Shown here: positions 32,670 through 43,339 of the stretch, in pieces
How positions within the stretch are numbered: the first letter of the stretch is position 1
Layout: every line of letters starts with the position of its first letter
Assembly: GCA_019828595.1 (NCBI GenBank)
Contig: JAHQRK010000009.1
Span: 1,426,001 to 1,490,000 of the forward strand
Origin: Aphanomyces cochlioides
Lineage: Eukaryota; Oomycota; Saprolegniomycetes; Saprolegniales; Verrucalvaceae
DNA length: 64,000 nucleotides
Reading direction: 5' to 3'
Position numbers and translations under genes: made by a program
The notes under the pieces: model-generated
The model's database searches: none
What the model was told of the DNA's origin: nothing
The model's input: the letters and a program-made list of their open reading frames with translations, nothing else

Positions 32670-34723
32670 TGTCAAGAAATTAGCGTCACATTGGCTTTTT
32701 TGCCATAAAACCTCTAACGTTATAAATTTTTCACTATAAACTTTCATACGCTTTGCTAATGTTTGCTTATCACCTTAAGCTTTGCAATTGCTGTCGTAAG
32801 ACTACGTAGCAGAAAGCAGTTGCGGTAAAAGCTATCTTGAATGCAATTGTTGCGAACATGTATTGTCAGCCCCGAAGTTAGAAAAAGTCCTCTATGCTCG
32901 ACCCATCGAGCCTATTTTCAGCAGTAAAGGAGAAGTATTGGCAATGGTGCATACATAACCACCACAATTTTCGCTCTTCAACTGCGAGTGAGCCTCAGTG
33001 TATACCGTTCTCAAAGTTTTTGCAATCTATTTTTCATACATTTACTTCCGTGAATCTCATTATTCAATTTAGATGGAATAGCTCACGTTGCGACTTAAAA
33101 TTGGGCACTCGAATCGAGTGGACTGAGCTGTTTCTTATGGAGCTTATCTTTTCGAGACCGTTCGAACTCATCAACTTTGGCGCTTGCGTAATGTGGAAAT
33201 ATTTTATGGAGACACATTTCATTGGCTGAAAATAAGTATTTCCTCACCTTGGTGAATCAATACTCAAGTTGACACGACTCCCGTTGACATTAAATTAACG
33301 CGCAAAGCTTGAAGCAACGAGCACGGTTTGTCTGCTCCATGGATGGGAAGAGTGTGTACCTTCCTAGTTTCCATCATTACTGGCAACTTTATCCTCTGGA
33401 TCTGGTATCCGTTTCCAAAATCTTCAAACTCAAGAAAACAGATTGTTTCGTTTCGATATCCTGAGCGGGATTTGGGACGATTTTGTTTTGTTTAAACAAG
33501 GCCACCGGGGCTGTCTTTGCTGAGTCAATTGTTCGTGCACTCATGCCCAGGGAATATAAGTGGCGAAGTCAGTGCATTCTTCAGTCGATGTACTCAAAGG
33601 ATCGACGCCTCCCTTTTGAGAAGCGCAAAACTCCGCATATTGACGTTGATATGTAGCATAAGTTCGCCGAGTCGATGCGCCGTGGAAAGAATCTTGAATC
33701 GTCCGCTTCGACGGAACTCCGTCCATTTTGTTGTGGGCAACACAAAGCCAAACATGACCAATCAAACATATGATGAGTATTTTCATCCAATTGAAGCTCA
33801 GATATGTTAAATGTTAGTGCAATGTTGTCTGAGCGGCAATTTCAACGACCAATCAAAAAATAGAAAAAACTAAATTCAGTGCAATCACCAATCATAGCTT
33901 GAATATAGTCAAATTCAACGATTTTCATCCAACCATGTTATCATTTTGGGGATATTCATGTCGGGTATTTGTCGCGTTCAACTTATATGTTTGCATTTGA
34001 CCAAAGCGAACCGACTTGTCTTTACCGCACCACCGGATGAGTCCAAAAGGTTGGATGGGTCAAGGCACAGAGAGTCTGGTCAACTGGTCAGCGTGGCTCA
34101 CATCAGCTCTCACATTAGAGACACCCATTAAGGTGACATAATGAAAGTGGCTGCGGCGCCACAACAACTGTCTCGACAGGGCGTGTGAGAAACAGCAGGT
34201 GGCAATTGTGACTGCGCGCTCGAACCTCGACGTACCTGCACAAGGGCAACCTTTCAATCGCCCCCGACACTCACGCATCAAATACAACGTGGAGCTCCCG
34301 CGACTACCGGTAGCATTTAACGTTCTCGCTGGTCGCCAAGGTTGTCAACTCGTTGACTACATATATGTATTCGTCTTTGCACTGAAATGCACCCATATTA
34401 AATTGGTCAAAATTAGCCTTCAACATGACTTTTCACTTTTCATATCATAAACTTCCATATAAAAGTCACTGCAGTACTTGGATTGCGCTGAGGACAAGGG
34501 CTTGAAGCGGGGATGGCCAGCGGCGGCGACGTCTGGACGGTCATGGAGGGCGTGAGGAGCCAGGACAATTGTCGGGAATTCATTTCGAGACACGACGATG
34601 TGCTGGCGCATGACCATTAGCTAGTGAGCGTCGCGGATGTAATGGAGCCATCTGGAAGACCTCAACCCAATCAAATCCTACTGGTGACACTCACTTGTGG
34701 TTTTGAAGGCAAGGGTCGAAACC
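32670..34723. other. Gene-poor stretch with one recombinase-like relic
   Basis: About 2 kb with stops in all frames apart from short chance frames. The only recognisable item is the tyrosine-recombinase-like fragment near 33541-33786. The last few hundred bases are probably the promoter of the START/FYVE-like gene, possibly with a 5' exon I cannot define. Confidence 0.4.
33541..33786 (-). pseudogene. Possible Crypton/DIRS-type tyrosine recombinase fragment
   Basis: The minus-strand frame contains SFHGASTRRTYATYQRQYAE followed by FCASQKGGVDPLS. The pattern nTRrtY...y..F..FC is the start of the SAM-like core-binding domain of tyrosine recombinases found in Crypton and DIRS elements, both known in oomycetes. 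No catalytic Arg-His-Arg-Tyr part follows, and the frame stops at 33541. The first residues (MKILIICLIGHVWLC) look like chance sequence. It is a truncated relic at best. Confidence 0.35.
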
Positions 34724-36142
34724 ATGAAGACGTCGATGCCCCCGATCGTGCTTCCGGACGCTCGCAAGGAAGAGCTCTTGGCCGAAATTGATCCGATGAT
34801 CCAGCCCCTTCTCGACTCGATGGTTCCAAGCGGTGACAAGTGGGAGATGAACTTTGTCCGGAACGGCGTCACGTGCTTTGACAGTCTTCAAGCCGATCCA
34901 TATTACCGTCTCTGTTTGTCCACTTGCGTCGTGCGATCGACCTTGGATGCTGCCATGAGTGCCTTGGCGACTGACACGACGTCTGCTCTTCTTCGTGCCG
35001 AGAAAGAATCACTTGGTGATCGCATCTCAAACGCGTCGGTCGTTTGTCCTCTCCGACCCCGCACCCGCAAAGCGCAACATCACTACATCGGGCTCAAGTG
35101 GATTTCGTACAGCGTCACCAACAACCAAGAGTTCGATCTCGTCTTCTGCGATGCTGTCGGCATGGGAACGCACCCCACGACGAACAAACGCTTCGGCTAC
35201 CGCATCCTTCGCTCCATTTCGATCCCGGAGTGCCCGGCTCTTCAATCGCTGCAACGCGGTCATGTTGTGTTCAACGTGATCAAGTTTGTCGAAACGGCCG
35301 ATCCAAATGTGCTCGACATGCAAGTTGGTATCAATCTTCTCTGTGATGACGTGGCCTCCCTCTCGGGTATCTTTGATCCATATCCTCAGACGACACGCCT
35401 CCGGTCATACGTCGAAGCATTCTACCGCAAAGGCACGGCTCTTCCATCGCGAAAGAGCACGCTGTTGCCACAATCTTTGTCGCTCTTGAGCCGCTCGGAC
35501 CAAGCCAAGCGCGCGTCGCATTGCCATCTATGCCGCAAGAAGTTTCACTTGTTTCGTCATCGATATACCTGCAGTGATTGCTCCAACACTGTTTGCAGCG
35601 CCTGCACGGAGAACATTAAAGCGGGAGCAGTTCGAAGGAAAGTCTGCCTCGTTTGTCGATGCACCACTACAGTCAACATCAGTGATAATGCTTCTCCAAC
35701 TGGAGGCATGCAGCAGTACCCACCTGCACCATTTCCCATGTACGATTCAGAACCGTCGCCGATTTACGACGTCCGCACAAGCTTGTGGTCGCCACGATCG
35801 CCTCGTCATTCCGATTTCGGCGGTCGGATGTCCCATTCGGAGCGCCCGTCATTCCACGCGGCAGACATGGCCAAACACAAACCGTTCAATTCGTCTCGTG
35901 GCGTCGGTGATGTCAAGATGGAGTCAAGCAAGACGATGCCAAATTTGTACAAGTCTTCCATGAACACAGAGGACAAGCTGATCGAACAGATCGGGCGGTC
36001 GTCCTTCCAACAGATTTCGTCGCTGCAAGACTGGAATCCTGTTGACCTCACGGCTCGGAACTCACTATCGGGTCAGCGAGATTCCTTCACATGCCAGCTG
36101 CGCAAATCTCTCTCAGGCTTCACTGGATTGAAGGCATCTTGA
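34724..36142 (+). CDS. START-domain protein with degenerate FYVE zinc finger (472 aa)
   Basis: From ATG 34724 (the frame is open further up, but only with non-ATG starts) the protein begins with a START-like lipid-binding domain (~10-235; HHYIGLKWISYS, DLVFCDAVGM, FGYRILRSISIPECPAL). A FYVE-type finger follows at ~265-315: CHLCRKKFHLFRHRYTCSDC, then VCSACTENI and KVCLVC. Eight Cys are present, but WxxD and the basic RRHHCR patch are altered, so binding to phosphatidylinositol 3-phosphate is doubtful. The Ser/Pro-rich C-terminus is probably disordered. START plus FYVE-like proteins form a large family in oomycetes. No intron is evident. Confidence 0.85.
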   Translation: MKTSMPPIVLPDARKEELLAEIDPMIQPLLDSMVPSGDKWEMNFVRNGVTCFDSLQADPYYRLCLSTCVVRSTLDAAMSALATDTTSALLRAEKESLGDRISNASVVCPLRPRTRKAQHHYIGLKWISYSVTNNQEFDLVFCDAVGMGTHPTTNKRFGYRILRSISIPECPALQSLQRGHVVFNVIKFVETADPNVLDMQVGINLLCDDVASLSGIFDPYPQTTRLRSYVEAFYRKGTALPSRKSTLLPQSLSLLSRSDQAKRASHCHLCRKKFHLFRHRYTCSDCSNTVCSACTENIKAGAVRRKVCLVCRCTTTVNISDNASPTGGMQQYPPAPFPMYDSEPSPIYDVRTSLWSPRSPRHSDFGGRMSHSERPSFHAADMAKHKPFNSSRGVGDVKMESSKTMPNLYKSSMNTEDKLIEQIGRSSFQQISSLQDWNPVDLTARNSLSGQRDSFTCQLRKSLSGFTGLKAS

Positions 36143-37232
36143 ATTTCTCATGGCATGTTTGTCCTTGTAAAATCTCATGTACACATATTAGTTTTGTCTT
36201 GTCTTCTGTTGATTTCCACACGCAATCTTCTTGAGGGTTGACTCGGTGTTTCCTCCATGTGAGGGATCATATTCAACAAGAAAAACTGCTGAATTGTCGC
36301 TCGCAAGGCTTTCCGGTAGGGCAGGGCGGACAGTCACGATGTATAAGCTTCAATTCCCATCAAACTGCATGCGTGTCGATTGCTGTCCGTTGTTGTTCAA
36401 AGTCAGGGAATATCAACAATAAGCCAAGACAAGGACTTGGGGATTTCGGCGGCGCCATCCTCTGAGGGTTGCAATCTTCAACGAGGGGAATTTCATTTAA
36501 GTGACAAGCAGGTCATCAGCATTCCTGCAAGATCTGAGCATCCAATAACGGGACGATCGGTCGAGTCGATGGAAAATTGTTGATTTGGTGAACGTTGTGG
36601 AACATTACCTTTAGTATAAGGGGATCCCTCCATTCGCCACTCTGAATGTCAGTCGTCTTTGCAGATGGCCACGGCGGAGTCGACGTTGGTTTCTGGCGTC
36701 GAAGCGCCGTTGTGGAGCCAGTGCGAACTAACAAGACACGTGATGTAAGAGGTGTATTTACAGGAGTAAGAGAGACAGCCACGCGACTACTCTAAGGGGT
36801 GCCGCCGGGAATAGATATATCCCTAACCCTGACAAAGCACCGTACATCAATTGTCATAATGGACGAGGAATTCCAACTGGTCAGGCAATAGACAACTCAG
36901 AGGCTCATAGTAGAGCATGGAAATCAACAAAAATGACTGCAAACTTCGTCGTTACAAGTAGAATAGCGTTGGCGCAGCTAGGAGAATCAAGTTGAGATTT
37001 AAACCATATCGGAAATCCTGCGCCGATCGGACTCTCTTTCCACGACCTCCGCATTTCGAAGGATCAAGACTCACGTTCTCGCACGTGCCTTCTGTCTGGA
37101 AGATCGCAAAATGATTTTTGTCAAAGGCTTAGGGGTTTAAGGGGTGAAGGGGTTTAAGTGTAAAGGGGTTTTGTAATCCCTTTAACCCTTCAACCTCTTT
37201 CTTTGATTTTTTCAAAGGTGGAAACCCAGAAG
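36143..37232. other. Gene-free stretch
   Basis: About 1.1 kb with no convincing coding frame. It holds a CCCTAACCCT motif at 36821-36830 and a degenerate telomere-like G-rich tract just upstream of the TIP41 gene. Confidence 0.45.
37126..37202 (+). repeat. Degenerate telomere-like tract upstream of TIP41
   Basis: GGCTTAGGGGTTTAAGGGG then TGAAGGGGTTTAAG and TAAAGGGG, followed by the partly complementary CCCTTTAACCC. It resembles TTTAGGG-type repeats and ends about 60 bp before the TIP41 ATG. It could be a telo-box-like promoter element or an interstitial relic. Confidence 0.45.
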
Positions 37233-38221
37233 ATGGCAACGACGTTCTATGACAAGCAGACGGGAGTGACGGCGCTCCTGGCGCAGATCCGAGAGCATGA
37301 AGAGCGGGAAGATGCCCAGTCAAATGCGAGGGAAGAGCATGGCGTTCCGTTCAAGTACAAAGACTGGATGATTGTCGCTCATAAAAGCCATATCACACCC
37401 TTGCAAGCCCTCGAGGATCTTGGCAACTCCGTCGGACTCACGCCTCCCGAAATGGTCTTTGGCAAGAATCAACTGCTTGTCATGCATAAACCATCGGGCT
37501 TTTGCCTCTCCTTCATCGCCGCGGAAGCACTCGCTTGCTGTCATTTCAAACCTGGCGATGACAAGGAACAACTCCAAGTGTCAGTGGCTCGTGATCAACC
37601 ATCGACCAAAGGGTACTTTAGGCGGCATTTTCCATCATCTCATACTCAATGGATTGTCTTAGAGACGACGTCAAGAAGCTCGCAATATCGTACGATTGGA
37701 CTTACACAAGCGACTACAAGGGAACACTCGCTCGGGTCAATGGCGATGGCGTGGCGAATGTGGAGAAGAACGCCGTGCATGTCGAGGCGACGCAAGAACG
37801 CATTGATTATGAAAAGCTAAAAGTCCGTGAAGAAATCTTATGGATGGACGAAGTAAATCTTTACGAAGATGAACTGCATGATCATGGCGTATCGGTCTTC
37901 TCAATTCGCATGGTACGTAACACCCGAGGAAGTTCCTTGGCCTGACGACATGTCCAGCGTGTCATGCCATCGGGTTTCTACGTCCTTGCTCGATACTGGA
38001 TGCGCCTCGACAACGTCGTCGTGCGTTTGAACGAGACTCGCATCCATCACTTGTTTGGCCAAGACCACTTCCTTCGTGAGTTCACGGCCAAGGAGACGAC
38101 GTTCGAGCAGCTCTTTGCTCAAGGCCAGCCAACGCATATGTCGCACTACACAAACATCGATACGTTCCAGCATCTCTTGGCAACCAAGTACTCCGCGTAT
38201 GACAAAGTGTTCCTTCATTAA
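37233..38221 (+). CDS. TIPRL: TIP41-like protein, PP2A-network regulator (3 exons, 297 aa)
   Basis: Exons 37233-37612, 37663-37912, 37958-38221. Family marks appear in order: FKYKDWMIVAHKSHITPLQA, PPEMVFGKNQLLVMH, GFCLSFIAAEALACCHF, ISYDWTYTSDYKGTL, ILWMDEVNLYEDELHDHGVS, VMPSGFYVLARYWMRLDNVV and RLNETRIHHL. TIP41/TIPRL binds PP2A-type catalytic subunits and, in yeast, acts with Tap42 in TOR signalling. Length is close to the human protein (272 aa). The ATG at 37233 is the first in frame after a likely 5' flank. With the B56 gene (22557-24191) it is the second PP2A partner in the window; the distance argues against co-regulation by linkage. Confidence 0.92.
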
Positions 38222-39001
38222 GCCGCAATCGCGGCAGACAATGGACCCGTGTTGATTTTCCATGCATGATTGACATGCTGAGTTTGTTTGCCAGTGTCTT
38301 CTTGGTTGCTTGATGTCCCAGCATTGATCCTTTCGGCGTAGGTGAGCAAAGCAGTAGCATGGTATGAAGTCTAGACCCCGAGAGGTGTCGACAGAGGTTC
38401 ACTTCCATGGCTTGGAATTGCCCGTGGCTTGGTCCATACTGCACACGCATTCCTTGGACATTACTCCTGCAGGAGATTCGTGCGTTATGGCCCCAAGGAT
38501 GGATAATTCGATGGTTCAATAGCTACATTCGCTGGTACCTCCCCCCAAGTTCTTGCGCAGCACAGACTCTCTCATTGTTTCTCGTCCTCGGAGCTTGTTA
38601 GCGCCCAGCGACTTCATCGTAAGTTGCATGTCATTGTTGCTCCCTCCCACGATTGACCTCTGGTCGCAAAAAAGGCTCCGAGTTGTCGTGGAGCTCTGGT
38701 CTTCATGGAATAAGTAACCCTCCATATGATTCCTCCATCGTGAGTCTCTCAGGGCCACTCCAAGGATTGGCTTTTGCCAAAGACACGGCAAGACGTCGAG
38801 TGTTGATGCATCTTTCTTTGGGGGGTTGTCATCTAGGACAGGACACACTATTTTATAGAAAATATTTAGTAATAAAATAGAATTTATAAAACTATATGGA
38901 GATTTGAATACTAAAGGCAATATTTTTATTCCAGGAGACATTGAATTTCAACAGACGTGTATGTAGGTTTTGCAGCTGTGATTTTGTGGTGGTTTGGAGC
39001 C
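38222..39001. other. Gene-free stretch
   Basis: Nearly 780 bp between TIP41 and the cytidylyltransferase, without a recognisable gene on either strand. The last 140 bp are AT-rich and probably hold the promoter. Confidence 0.45.
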
Positions 39002-40420
39002 ATGGCGGAAGAAGAAGCGTACGCCACGCGGGTGGTGATCCATCTCCAGAAGATCCTGCAAACGCCTGAAGTGACAGAATTCGTTGAAAAGTTCCATGGT
39101 TTTCTCCAGTCCATTGGCGTGCCTCCGCCGTATCCTGATGCAGAGCGATTGGCGATCTCAGTCGTGACTGTGATCGGCACGCTTATCTTTTACTACGTCT
39201 TCTTTGGGAATCGCCACCGCTATCGTCGATACAACTTGCAACGCAAATTGGAAGAAGCTGCAAAGAAAGTCCAAGAGTTGGAGGAAAAGCTCGCTGATAT
39301 GGAATTGATGGAAGAGGATGAAGACCGCAAGCCGAAGAAACAAGTGCGCATTTGGATGGATGGCGCGTTTGACATGATGCATTATGGCCATATGAATGCA
39401 TTCCGTCAAGCGAAATCGGTCGGAACGTACTTGGTTGTCGGTGTCAATGATGATAAGAGTATCACGGAATGCAAGGGCGCGCCACCCGTCATGTGTGATG
39501 AAGAGCGCATTGCCTCGGTCGCAGGATGCAAGTTTGTTGACGCTGTTGAACCTCATTGCCCGTACATCATGAACGACGAATATTTGCTCAAGATGATCGA
39601 AAAGCACAACCTCGATTACATTGTCCACGGCGACGATCCTTGCATTGTTGATGGCAAAGATGTGTATGAAAGCGCGCAAAAGATGGGCAAGTACCGCACG
39701 ATCCCACGCACTGAAGGTGTGTCAACGTCGGACATTCTCGGCCGCATGCTTCTCCTCAATAAGTCGCACCATCGACATGATACTGTTACTCAGCTCAGTT
39801 CTCAAGTCAAGGGAGCCAATTTGTCGCAGCTTCAATCGCGACCGTCGCGGTTCCTGACGACAAACCGCATGCTTCGCCTCTTTTCTGTCGGAAACAAGGA
39901 GCCTGCGCCGCATGCCCGAGTCGTGTACATTGATGGTGCATGGGATATGTTCCACCCTGGCCACGTAGACATCCTCAAAGTCGCGAAAGCCCAAGGCGAT
40001 TACTTGATCGTTGGCGTCCACAATGACGCTGTCGTGAACAAGCACCGCGGGCTCAACTACCCCATCATGAATTTGCACGAACGTGTGCTTTCCGTGCTCG
40101 GGTGTCGCTACGTCGACGATGTCTTGATTGATGCGCCGTGGGAAATCACCAAGGAAATGATTGCATCGCTCCGTTTGTCTGTAGTTGTCCATGGAAGTCG
40201 TCGCAAGGGCCACGACAACGATGCTGACATGGAAGTGCATTACAAGGCAGCGATCGAAGCTGGCATTTATCGCGAAGTGTCCAGCCCTCGCATGATGGAT
40301 GTGACGGACATTGTTGCCCGTATCACGGAGAACCGCGAACGCTTTGAGAAGAAATTCATCAAGAAGATGGAAGCTGAAAAGGAGTATTACGACGATAGAT
40401 ACGCCAAGAAGGACAAGTAG
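39002..40420 (+). CDS. PCYT2: Ethanolamine-phosphate cytidylyltransferase, membrane-anchored (472 aa)
   Basis: The enzyme makes CDP-ethanolamine from CTP and phosphoethanolamine, the usual control step of the Kennedy pathway to phosphatidylethanolamine. Two tandem cytidylyltransferase domains are seen: the first with DGAFDMMHYGHMNAFRQAK, IVHGDDP and TEGVSTSDILG, the second with IDGAWDMFHPGHVDILKVAK, VVHGSRRKG and SSPRMMDVTDIV. Both keep HxGH; the second lacks the RTxGISTT form. The N-terminus carries about 115 extra residues with one membrane span (AISVVTVIGTLIFYYVFFG, ~62-80) and a coiled coil (KLEEAAKKVQELEEKLADME). Animal and yeast forms are soluble, so anchoring is a real difference here. 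No intron; the C-terminus is basic and charged. Confidence 0.93.
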   Translation: MAEEEAYATRVVIHLQKILQTPEVTEFVEKFHGFLQSIGVPPPYPDAERLAISVVTVIGTLIFYYVFFGNRHRYRRYNLQRKLEEAAKKVQELEEKLADMELMEEDEDRKPKKQVRIWMDGAFDMMHYGHMNAFRQAKSVGTYLVVGVNDDKSITECKGAPPVMCDEERIASVAGCKFVDAVEPHCPYIMNDEYLLKMIEKHNLDYIVHGDDPCIVDGKDVYESAQKMGKYRTIPRTEGVSTSDILGRMLLLNKSHHRHDTVTQLSSQVKGANLSQLQSRPSRFLTTNRMLRLFSVGNKEPAPHARVVYIDGAWDMFHPGHVDILKVAKAQGDYLIVGVHNDAVVNKHRGLNYPIMNLHERVLSVLGCRYVDDVLIDAPWEITKEMIASLRLSVVVHGSRRKGHDNDADMEVHYKAAIEAGIYREVSSPRMMDVTDIVARITENRERFEKKFIKKMEAEKEYYDDRYAKKDK

Positions 40421-40556
40421 ACACCAGGATTGGCCTTAGCGCCTATGTTTTTCATAACACATTTGCCACCTTTTTCTTTCTTCACGTTGGCGATGTACCA
40501 AGTCCTTCGCCACAACTTATAGCCAACGAAAGTCGCAGCTTCGCGATGAGTGATAA

Positions 40557-40615
40557 TGAGGGGTGCAGGGTTTGGGGTTTATAATTTTAGGCGTTACGGG
40601 GTTTGAGGGTTTAAT
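40557..40615 (+). repeat. Second telomere-like G-rich tract
   Basis: GAGGGGTGCAGGGTTTGGGG, then TTTTAGGCGTTACGGGGTTT and GAGGGTTTAA. It lies just upstream of the small gene at 40660, in the same relative place as the tract before TIP41. Confidence 0.4.
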
Positions 40616-40659
40616 TTTTCCCAAGTTCTGCATTGGGAAAGCACAAGTTGACAGGCGAC

Positions 40660-40874
40660 ATGTTCATCCCATTCCGCAACATTTCGACCAAGCAAAGGTG
40701 AGCGAGAATGGCGACTTGCAGCTTCGTAACTCTGTGGCTAGTGTTGCAGCCTTGGGCCTTTGTGTTGGCCTGGCATATTTGTCGCGATATCTCGACCAGT
40801 TGATTGAGGAATCGCCCGCAAACAAGAAGAAAGCTGCGTGGAGTGCATTTGACAAGGACGACAAAGCGTCATAA
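40660..40874 (+). CDS. Small single-span membrane protein (2 exons, 56 aa)
   Basis: Exons 40660-40697 and 40742-40874 (44-bp intron GTGAGC...GGCTAG). The product starts MFIPFRNISTKQSVAALGLC, has one hydrophobic span (VAALGLCVGLAYLSRYL) and a polar charged tail ending AWSAFDKDDKAS. I do not recognise it. Short proteins of this build (basic N-terminus, one span, charged tail) are frequent among mitochondrial inner-membrane complex subunits, but that is only a suggestion. Without the intron the frame lacks a sensible start, which supports the spliced model. Its stop is 18 bp from the convergent SLY1 stop. Confidence 0.6.
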
Positions 40875-40892
40875 AATCGTTATTGACTAAGT

Positions 40893-43270
40893 CTACGTAT
40901 GCACTTGGTTGAGTTGCTGCAGGAATTCATTGGGAGAGAGAAGTTCCGTGCAACCATAGACAATGTGGCGGGGCTGAGTGGCTGGTTGAGCCTACAATGC
41001 ATTTAGCATTCAATCAACATTTCATCGTGGAGACGGACCTTGGCATAGGCTTGCAAGTTTTGGTATTCGTTGTAGTTGCCACCGCCAATGACAAAGACGA
41101 TCGCTTCTCGAAATGGCGTGCGTTGGCGGGGAACTGCGCCACCTGGGGCAGTTTTGATTTTGGGATCCAAATACAAGTACGTTTCGTCTTCAGTGTTTGG
41201 CCTACGCAAGAGTTCAGCCACCGTCATATCCATGGAGCTACTTGAGGTCGCAAATGGCATCTGCAATTCGGGTCAACTGCAGTTTCTTGTTCTCGGGTAA
41301 AAAGTTCTTGAATTGTTCAGCAGCTTGGCTCAACCAACCTTGAGCTTGACCAGCAAAGCTGCCAGCCCAGTTATTCGCCAACCCCTTGAGTTTCGATGCT
41401 GTGTTGCTGGACGAAGGAGGGGTCTCCGAGAATGATGAGCCAACGGATGCATGCTTTTGGAGCGATGTGTGTTGCTTGATGAACTTCCAAGCGGATTCAA
41501 ACGCTGTGAGACCACCTTGCTCTCGCATGACAGCTTCAAATTCAGCAATTTCTCCACTTGAGGCACCACTGGTGAGGTAATAGATCATGAGCAATCGCAC
41601 TTTATCTTCCACGCTTCCCTATCAGACCATGCCTCTAACTGATAGATCCAAAGAGCCATTTTATACCTTTTCATGAAGTAAAGCGACGACGTCGGCCTTG
41701 GGGACATTAAATCCTTCGATCAAACGCTGCTCCAGTATCGAAAATTCTGGCACTTGGCGTTGAGTCACTGCATCCATGGTCGCTTGGAAGACATTGGCGT
41801 GAACTTCCAACGTCTTTTTCTTTTCCAATAGTGCAGGCAATGTGTCCACGGCAGCGACCAAATCTTTCGTGCTGTTGCCAATACCAGCACCACCAGCCTG
41901 ACGCAATCATCAAATCAACAGACGAAATATCAAGTGCATACCTTTGCAGATATTTCCTTTTCTTTCTTGAGCACGACCTTGAGTTCTTCTTCATGGCCTG
42001 CGATCGCATCGGGAAAGAGCAGCCCAGCGTTTGTTTCAAAGAATTTATCCGCTTTCACATCCAAATCAAGCGATTTTTCAACGAGCTGGCCCTTGTCGTT
42101 TGGAACTTTAAAGCTAACTCGATTCAACTTGATCTTGAGCATGTCATCAACCAACGCCTGCGAAATCCATTAGCTCTGACACATGCATCAGATCAATTAC
42201 CTGGTAAGTCGATGGATGATGCAAAATGGACGTCAAGTCTTCGTTTCGGTCAAGAATGATCAAAACTGGTCTCTACAAGAAGCCATGAATTCAAACAATA
42301 CTGAAAGCAAATAACCTGGAATGTAGCCCCCGAGTCATTAAAGACACCACTTCGCTTGGTCTACGGCAAAAACATAAGCATGGTACCTTCAGCATGCGAG
42401 GCAAACCAGATGATCACGCAGAGTTTGACTGAGACGCTCAGCTACAAGACGAGAAGGGCCCTCTGTGTTGGGGCAACGAATGACTGGAATGCTACCCATG
42501 GTGGCCAATACTGAGAACAGACCTATTAACGTCATCCAGGTCAAAAGTGCTTCCAGAACAGTGCTACCTTGTGTAATGTTGGCCATGGCTTGCTCAATCG
42601 TGGCATCTGATGATCTGGCATCATTGCAAGCAACATAGCTTCCTGATTGATTCAGAGAGAAAAGTTGTGGTTCGAGCGAAACAAAGTTCGAATGCTGGTC
42701 GTAGACTTTGGAAATCTATGGGTTCTTTATGTGAGGAGAGAAAACTTTCTTGAGTTGTGGACAGACCATCGAGGTGCATCCAGCATCGACACAGCCTTTT
42801 GCAAAATATTCGAGCTTGTCGCGTGGAATTGGCGTGGCAAAGTTTAGATGCATCGTGCTGTATAGTTCCTTTGAGCAGTCTTGAATAATGCGTTGGATAT
42901 TCTCGGTTGTCGGCTGGACAAAGTAAATAGCAGGCACGTCTGGAATTTCCTCCCGCTCGCTGTCCAAAAGCATATGCAGCGTCACACCTTTCTTGCGTAG
43001 CTCATGCAGCTTGAGTATAGGTGATATGATATCTCGGCAAAAGTGGTCGTACACAAGCACTTTCCACTGTTCACCCCATCGATCCCTACAACAATCCACG
43101 AGGATAAACACGTGTCTCTTTGTGTATAATGGCTCACGTATTCGTCGCGTCGGTGGCTGTGTCGACGTTAAATTCTAGCATGCGGAGCAGGGCATCTATG
43201 CATTTTTGATTACTTCCTTGGTTCTCTTCTCCATCTTACCTCGTTGTTTGTCTTGCAAAGATAGCGTCAT
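40893..43270 (-). CDS. SLY1: SLY1-type Sec1/Munc18 protein (12 exons, 631 aa)
   Basis: Exons on the minus strand: 43240-43270, 43138-43195, 42746-43085, 42568-42715, 42407-42522, 42316-42360, 42201-42272, 41942-42157, 41667-41897, 41242-41618, 41039-41201, 40893-40991. SLY1 (SCFD1) binds syntaxin-5-type SNAREs in ER-Golgi fusion. Landmarks in order: WKVLVYDHFCRDIISPIL, VTLHMLLDSEREEIPDVPAI, PTTENIQRIIQDCSKELY, GSIPVIRC, PVLIILDRNEDLTSILHHPS, YQALVDDMLKIKLNRVSF, DETYLYLDPK, FVIGGGNYNEYQNLQAYA and HIVYGCTELLSPNEFLQQL. Length fits the family. Introns are 30-60 bp (shortest 42716-42745). The ATG at 43270 begins MTLSLQDKQRDALLRMLEFN, matching the SLY1 start. NC2-beta lies 69 bp upstream on the same strand. 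Confidence 0.93.
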
Positions 43271-43339
43271 GACGGCTTTCTCCTTGTTCAGTTGCGGCTG
43301 GAAACACAAAATCCGGATAAAATACAAATTATCCGTATT

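Noticed and set aside
33517..33810. Plus-strand frame over the recombinase-like fragment
   Set aside because: No recognisable motif; the minus strand gives the only family-like pattern.
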